From: Candidatus Hydrogenedentota bacterium
GTDB taxonomy: Bacteria; Hydrogenedentota; Hydrogenedentia; Hydrogenedentiales; CAITNO01
Reading direction: 5' to 3'
NCBI GenBank assembly: GCA_903922535.1
Contig: CAIXUF010001265.1
Location: 1-7,664, forward strand
DNA length: 7,664 bases
Of the stretch, positions 4,701 to 7,664 are shown piece by piece. The notes beneath the pieces are model-generated. The model saw only the letters and a list, made by a program, of their open reading frames with translations, was not told the origin of the DNA and ran no database searches. Numbering within the stretch: position 1 is the first letter of the stretch; each line of letters starts with the position of its first letter. A program made the translations under genes and the position numbers.

Positions 4701-7370
4701 GGCACGGCCGTTTCGGCCATGGCCAATTCGGGCTATGCCTTCTCGCAGTGGAGCGACAATTCGACGCAGAACCCGCGCACGGACAGCAATGTCACGGGCA
4801 ACATCAGCGTGACGGCGAGTTTCGCGGCCATTCCGGTGCCCGCGGTGGCAACCTTTTCAATCAGTGCCGGCGCGGCGACGGCGGCAAACCCGGCGGTGAC
4901 GCTGGACAACACCTGCACGGGCACGGCGACGGAGTATATGGCGAGCGAGTCGGCGGCCTTCACCGGGGCGGCGTGGACGGCTTACGGCACCGCGCCAAGC
5001 TTCACGCTTTCGGGCGGTGTGGGCACGCGCACGGTGTATTTCAAGACCCGCAACGCGATCGGCGAGTCCGCCGTAGTGAGCGACACGGTCTTCTTCGCGC
5101 CGGAGACGGTGTCCGTGGCGGCGGGTACCTTTGACATGGGTCGGACGGCGGCGGGCGATGACGCGACCAACGGTTCCACCGCAGAAGACCCGGTACACAG
5201 CGTGGCGCTGGGGGCGTACACCCTTGGCAAATACCCGGTGACGAACAAACAGTATTGTGACGTGTTGAACTGGGCGCTGGCGCAGGGCTACCTGAAGACC
5301 AACGCGAACGCGGCGTGGGCGGGCACGGGCGACCTCTACGCCGGCGGCAATTTGCAGAAAGTCCTTGCCTATACGGACAGCTGGTGCAACATCCAGTACT
5401 CAGGCGGGGTGTTCTCGTCGAAGACGCGTGTGGGCCTGCCGGGCACGACGAACTATTCGATGGACACGCACCCGGTGGAGGACGTGTTGTGGTATGGATC
5501 GGCGGCGTTCTGCAACTGGCTGAGCCAGATGCAGGGGCTAACGGCGTGCTACAACATGGGCGCGGTGGACTGGCCGCTGACGGTGGCCCCGCCGACAGCG
5601 GGCGGCTACCGGCTGCCGACGGAGGCGGAATGGGAGCGCGCCGCGGCGTGGGACGGGACAAAGCACTGGGTCTATGGGTTCCTGAGCGACACGAACGCTT
5701 CCGGCACCGCCAACCGCTGTAACGATTACAACTCGGGTACGGCTGACAATCCGCTGGGGCTAACGGAGTTTCCCTACACGTCGTCGGTGGGCTGGTTCAA
5801 TGGGGTTAACATCAGTCCCAATGGTACTGTGGCGACGGTGAACAGCCCGAGCCCGGTGGGCGCCTACGACATGAGCGGAAACGTGTGGGAGTGGTGCGGC
5901 GACTGGTATGCGGCATACGGGGCAGGCGCGCTGACGAACCCGACCGGTCCCGGAACGGGTTCGGGCCGTGTGTTTCGGGGCGGCAGCTGCGCCGCCAACT
6001 TCTACGGCTGCCGTTCTGCTTTTCGCGGCTACGCCGCCCCGTCGGTCACGAACTACAACCTCATCGGCTTCCGCCTGTCCAGGTCGGCGCCGTCGGTGGA
6101 GGTGGCGACTTTCGCAATCAACAGCGGCGCGGCGACGGCCGCGGGCACTGCGGTGACCTTGAACAACACCTGTACGGGCACGCCGACGCAGTACATGGCG
6201 AGCGAGTCTGCGAGCTTCACCGGGGCGGCGTGGACGACCTACGCCACCGCGCCCGCCTTCTCGCTGTCGGGCGGTGTGGGCGCGCGCACGGTGTATTTCA
6301 AGGTGAAAAATGCGGGCGGCGAAGTGTCGGGCGTGGTGAGCGACACCATCTTCCTGGCACCGGAGACGGTGTCCGTGGCGGCAGGCACCTTCCCCATGGG
6401 TCGGCTGGCCAGTGGCACCAACGACGACCAGACCTACGGCTCACCCCAGGAGGACCCGGTACACAGCGTGACACTGGCCGCGTACACCCTTGGCAAGTAC
6501 CTGGTGACGAACAAACAGTATTGTGACGTCTTGAACTGGGCGAAGGCAAAGGGCTATCTGTACAGCGACACGGCGGGGACGGCATGGCCCGGCTCGGGCA
6601 ACATATACGCCGGGGGCGCGGGCTTCCGCTTTCTGATTGTGGGCTTCGCCGACACGTCCTGCAACATTCAGTATTCGGGCGGGGTTTTCACGTCGATGAC
6701 GAGGACGGGGTTGCCGGGCGGCACAAACTACTCCATGGACACGCACCCGATGGTGCAGGTGACGTGGTACGGCTCGGTGGCGTTTTGCAACTGGCTGAGC
6801 CAAATGCAGGGGGTGACGCCCTGCTACAACATGGGCGCGGCGGACTGGCCGCTGACGGTGGCCCCGCCGACGGCGGGCGGCTACCGCCTGCCGACCGAGG
6901 CGGAATGGGAGCGGGCGGCGGCATGGGACGGGGCGAAGCATTGGGTCTACGGGTTCCAGAGCGACACGAACACGGTAAGTGCGTGCTGCAACTATAAAAA
7001 TGGAAGCGCCTACGTGAATCCCTTGGGCCTGACAGGATATCCCTACACGTCGCCAGCGGGCTGGTTCAACGGGCTTAACGTGAGCCCCAACGGGACGGTG
7101 ACAACGGTGAATAGTATGAGTCCGGTGGGCGCGTACGACATGAGCGGCAACGTGTTTGAGTGGTGCGGAGACTGGTTTGCAGCCTATGGGGCGGGCGCGC
7201 AGACGAATCCGACAGGGCCTGCGTCAGGCACAGAACGGGTGCTGCGCGGCGGCGCGTGGGGCCTCGGTGCGTCGTACTGCCGGTCGGCGTGCCGCGCCTT
7301 CAACGGCTTCCTCCCCCCGGACCCACGAAACTACTACAGCTGCGGCCTGCGCGTTGTGCGGACTCCGTAG
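1797..7370 (+). CDS. Predicted secreted multi-domain protein: FnIII-like, InlB-like B-repeats, and three Ig-like plus FGE-sulfatase (SUMF1) units
   Basis: A 1857-residue protein, probably exported. Residues 1-28 form a signal peptide: T/R-rich start, hydrophobic MVMVFAVALLCIP, likely cut near AQS-A. In order follow an FnIII-like domain (about 33-114); a degenerate repeat (about 116-185); divergent B-repeat (186-255); two InlB/Listeria-Bacteroides repeats with FAGWW and LYAHW (256-327, 328-399); two more divergent repeats (400-470, 471-538); Ig-like module 1 (543-629) and FGE domain 1 (632-938); another B-repeat (942-1011); Ig 2 (1017-1102) and FGE 2 (1104-1430); Ig 3 (1436-1522) and FGE 3 (1524-1857). 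FGE hallmarks seen in each unit are VTNKQYCDVLNW, HPxxxVxWYGS, YRLPTEAEWERAAAWDG, RGG and CRSA. FGE 1 lacks the GNVWEW core, and no unit has the first copper-binding cysteine of true FGEs, so catalysis is doubtful and a binding or adhesive surface role is more likely (inference). There is no sorting signal, C-terminal anchor or other transmembrane segment. It probably has its own promoter at 1385-1413. Family calls are secure; function is not known. Confidence 0.93.
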   Translation: MNPMTTSRTMVMVFAVALLCIPCTIAQSASEALPMVGGITTNSVTVAIGSQDGNPAGTEYAIEFSSAAFGAQWVQANGSRGATAVWGTAAAWGTKTVSDLAPNTAYTFALLARSTVTCSVTGNGTCTAAPATVEHGDTSDITVTADPHWHIASVADSVEGDKGGSYTTTAITGPRTVTATFAIDQYTLTYTAGSHGSISGTSPQTVDHGGSGAEVTAVANTGYHFVQWSAGVLTAARTDANVSGNITVTASFAANTYTVAYDAQGGTTATSKSVTYDSAYGTLASTTRTGYTFAGWWTASGGGTQVLDTTTVATAGDHTLYAHWTANSYTLTYDAQSGTACTPASVIYDSAYGTLATTTRTGYAFAGWWTASSGGTQVLDTTTVATAGDHTLYAHWTINTYTLTYSAGSHGSITGTSPQTVNYGGSGAEVTAVADTNYHFVQWSDGILTAARTDTPVTENVSLTASFAINTHTVTYSAGSHGSITGTSPQTVDHGGSGTEVTAVADSGYAFTQWSDNSTQNPRTDSNVTGNISVTASFGLLPVVATFAISAGAATVTNTAVTLDNTATNSPTDCMASESSAFTGAVWTAYGTAPNFTLSGGVGTRTVYFKTRNAVGESAVTSDTVFLAPETVPVATGTFDMGRLASGTNDDRTYGSAGEDPVHSVTLGAYTLGKYLVTNKQYCDVLNWALAQDYLKTSANAAWAGTGNIYAGGNLQIVLAYTDSFCNIQYSGGVFTPKTRPGLPAGTNYPMDTHPVDDVSWYGSVAFCNWLSQMQGLSPCYDMTTANWPLTVAPPTAGGYRLPTEAEWERAAAWDGAKHWIYGFTGDTLTGSNLCNYNKGSLVWVNPLGLTGYPYTSPVGWFNGTNVSPNGAVTTVNSPSPVGALTNPTGPASGTNRVTRGGGWDHIFSECRSAHRNALPPTYWNNTDGSGGFRLARTATTQYALSYTAGANGTLSGATPQMVVSGGSGTAVSAMANSGYAFSQWSDNSTQNPRTDSNVTGNISVTASFAAIPVPAVATFSISAGAATAANPAVTLDNTCTGTATEYMASESAAFTGAAWTAYGTAPSFTLSGGVGTRTVYFKTRNAIGESAVVSDTVFFAPETVSVAAGTFDMGRTAAGDDATNGSTAEDPVHSVALGAYTLGKYPVTNKQYCDVLNWALAQGYLKTNANAAWAGTGDLYAGGNLQKVLAYTDSWCNIQYSGGVFSSKTRVGLPGTTNYSMDTHPVEDVLWYGSAAFCNWLSQMQGLTACYNMGAVDWPLTVAPPTAGGYRLPTEAEWERAAAWDGTKHWVYGFLSDTNASGTANRCNDYNSGTADNPLGLTEFPYTSSVGWFNGVNISPNGTVATVNSPSPVGAYDMSGNVWEWCGDWYAAYGAGALTNPTGPGTGSGRVFRGGSCAANFYGCRSAFRGYAAPSVTNYNLIGFRLSRSAPSVEVATFAINSGAATAAGTAVTLNNTCTGTPTQYMASESASFTGAAWTTYATAPAFSLSGGVGARTVYFKVKNAGGEVSGVVSDTIFLAPETVSVAAGTFPMGRLASGTNDDQTYGSPQEDPVHSVTLAAYTLGKYLVTNKQYCDVLNWAKAKGYLYSDTAGTAWPGSGNIYAGGAGFRFLIVGFADTSCNIQYSGGVFTSMTRTGLPGGTNYSMDTHPMVQVTWYGSVAFCNWLSQMQGVTPCYNMGAADWPLTVAPPTAGGYRLPTEAEWERAAAWDGAKHWVYGFQSDTNTVSACCNYKNGSAYVNPLGLTGYPYTSPAGWFNGLNVSPNGTVTTVNSMSPVGAYDMSGNVFEWCGDWFAAYGAGAQTNPTGPASGTERVLRGGAWGLGASYCRSACRAFNGFLPPDPRNYYSCGLRVVRTP
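2352..3410 (+). repeat. B-repeat array inside the large gene
   Basis: Five consecutive 68-72-codon units start at 2352, 2562, 2778, 2994 and 3207. Units 1, 4 and 5 share the pattern Y-AGSHGSI-GTSPQTV-GGSG-EVTAVA-FxQWS-RTD-V-ASF (divergent InlB B-repeat type). Units 2 and 3 share Y-DSAYGTLA-RTGY-FAGWW-GGTQVLDTT-LYAHW (InlB/Listeria-Bacteroides type). Such repeats are beta-rich stalks of bacterial surface proteins. Units 2 and 3 repeat at exactly 216 bases and differ at about nine of the ~149 bases compared from 2622. Confidence 0.88.
3423..4610 (+). repeat. Ig-like plus FGE unit 1 (core-deleted)
   Basis: The Ig-like module (from VVATFAISAG) leads into an FGE domain with HPVDDVSW at residues 754-761, YRLPTEAEW from 800, RGGG from 900 and CRSA with C911. 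After PVGA (A884) the sequence jumps straight to LTNPTGP. The 22 residues that carry GNVWEW in units 2 and 3 are absent, in frame, so the fold or metal site of this unit is likely altered. The unit ends at GFRLAR. Confidence 0.85.
4620..4829 (+). repeat. Extra divergent B-repeat between units 1 and 2
   Basis: A sixth B-repeat (residues 942-1011) separates FGE 1 from Ig module 2. Its second half, 4726-4823, matches 3313-3410 with only three differences in 98 bases. The first half is much less alike. This points to a recent local duplication or gene conversion. Confidence 0.85.
4845..6083 (+). repeat. Ig-like plus FGE unit 2
   Basis: Ig module (1017-1102) then FGE domain with HPVEDVLW from residue 1225, YRLPTEAEW from 1271, GNVWEW at 1361-1366, RGGS from 1394 and the conserved second cysteine C1405 in CRSA. 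An unusual cysteine C1398 follows RGGS where units 1 and 3 have Trp. The unit ends at GFRLSR. This is the most intact of the three domains by motif. Confidence 0.87.
6102..7367 (+). repeat. Ig-like plus FGE unit 3 (C-terminal)
   Basis: Ig module (1436-1522) then FGE domain with HPMVQVTW from residue 1650, YRLPTEAEW from 1696, GNVFEW (N1785; Phe replaces Trp), RGGA from 1817 and CRSA with C1828. It ends GLRVVRTP at the stop codon, so the variable block 1821-1848 sits at the extreme C-terminus. It keeps the 66-base core segment missing from unit 1. Confidence 0.87.
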
Positions 7371-7411
7371 CACTCGGCACCGCTACCCTATTACCCTTTG
7401 TGCTTTTCCCC

Positions 7412-7447
7412 CCGAGTTGTGGCGTGGTCTGGAAACCACGCCACAAC
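7412..7447. repeat. Hairpin repeat, copy 1 (possible terminator of the large gene)
   Basis: Perfect 13-bp arms at 7416-7428 and 7435-7447 enclose a 6-base loop (CTGGAA). Outer bases GCTTTTCCCC (7402-7411) and GGGGAAAGC (about 7450-7458) can extend the stem imperfectly. It begins 41 bases after the stop codon. There is no T-tract, so intrinsic termination is uncertain. The first 19 bases recur at 7582-7600. Confidence 0.7.
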
Positions 7448-7477
7448 GAGGGGAAAGCCAACTCGGGAAACGGTCGC

Positions 7478-7572
7478 TTCCGTACCGCAGGCGTCCCGCC
7501 TGCCTTGTTCCCATTCATCGGGGTCCAGCGGAAGGCCAAGACCAGGGAAGGCGGGACGCCTGCGGTACGGAA
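7478..7572. repeat. 24-bp perfect inverted repeat (palindromic repeat copies 2 and 3)
   Basis: Arms 7478-7501 and 7549-7572 are perfect reverse complements with a 47-base spacer. The left copy contains a 17-base palindrome, GCAGGCGTCCCGCCTGC (7487-7503), that forms a 7-bp hairpin by itself. The same element occurs singly at 1033. Reading frames through it on both strands are by-products of the palindrome, not genes. Confidence 0.8.
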
Positions 7573-7581
7573 CAGGGTAGG

Positions 7582-7614
7582 CCGAGTTGTGGCATGGTCT
7601 CCGGACCATGCCAC
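7582..7614. repeat. Hairpin repeat, copy 2
   Basis: CCGAGTTGTGGCATGGTCT repeats 7412-7430 with one difference. Perfect 11-bp arms (7589-7599 and 7604-7614) enclose a 4-base loop. The single arm difference, A7594 for G7424, is balanced by T7609 for C7439, so the stem is preserved. The remaining bases 7615-7664 show nothing recognisable. Confidence 0.72.
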
Positions 7615-7664
7615 TCTTGCGACCGCAGGTCTCCTCTTCTCCGGATCATCTTCGTGCTATTGAC

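Noticed and set aside
7160..7663. A 167-codon + strand ORF extending past the large gene
   Set aside because: It overlaps the end of the well-supported large gene in another frame and then reads through the hairpin and palindromic repeats.
7371..7664. DGR template repeat or reverse transcriptase downstream of the large gene
   Set aside because: No sequence resembling the RGG...CRSA variable block and no reverse-transcriptase-like frame is present in these 294 bases; any such genes would lie outside the window.

Overview
The window is GC-rich bacterial DNA with two real protein genes, both on the + strand. The first is the 3' part of a sigma-54-dependent, NtrC-type regulator that runs off the left edge. 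The second is a very large gene for a predicted exported, multi-domain protein of 1857 residues. No RNA gene, CRISPR array or transposase is visible. Three features together suggest a free-living Gram-negative environmental lineage such as Hydrogenedentota or the PVC/Lentisphaerota groups: a secreted protein built from FGE-sulfatase (SUMF1) domains, InlB-like B-repeats, and intergenic DNA full of small palindromic repeats that spell false ORFs. That placement is inference from remembered style, not a database result.

Layout. Bases 2-982 encode the AAA+ and Fis-type DNA-binding parts of the regulator. Bases 983-1796 (814 bases) hold no convincing gene. They contain a 23-base copy of a palindromic repeat (1033-1055), a long imperfect inverted repeat (1074-1203), another hairpin (1219-1252), a good sigma-70-type promoter (1385-1413), and a roughly 377-base leader with several possible RNA stems. 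Bases 1797-7370 are the large gene. In order it encodes a signal peptide, an FnIII-like domain, a run of B-repeats, and then three tandem units of an Ig-like module plus an FGE-sulfatase domain, with one more B-repeat between units 1 and 2. Bases 7371-7664 hold two related hairpins flanking a 24-bp inverted repeat, and no gene.

The most interesting signals are inside the large protein. (1) The three FGE domains are closely similar over most of their length, but each turns abruptly variable in the last ~30 residues, between RGG and G(F/L)R. This is the place diversified by diversity-generating retroelements (DGRs) in known C-type-lectin/FGE-fold targets. No reverse transcriptase or template repeat is in the window, and some details argue against recent activity. 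(2) FGE unit 1 has lost exactly 66 bases encoding the GNVWEW core, apparently by microhomology deletion. (3) All three domains keep the second but lack the first of the two copper-binding cysteines of true formylglycine-generating enzymes. They are therefore more likely binding or structural modules than sulfatase activators. Nothing visible shows that the upstream regulator controls the large gene, and I found no convincing sigma-54 promoter between them.
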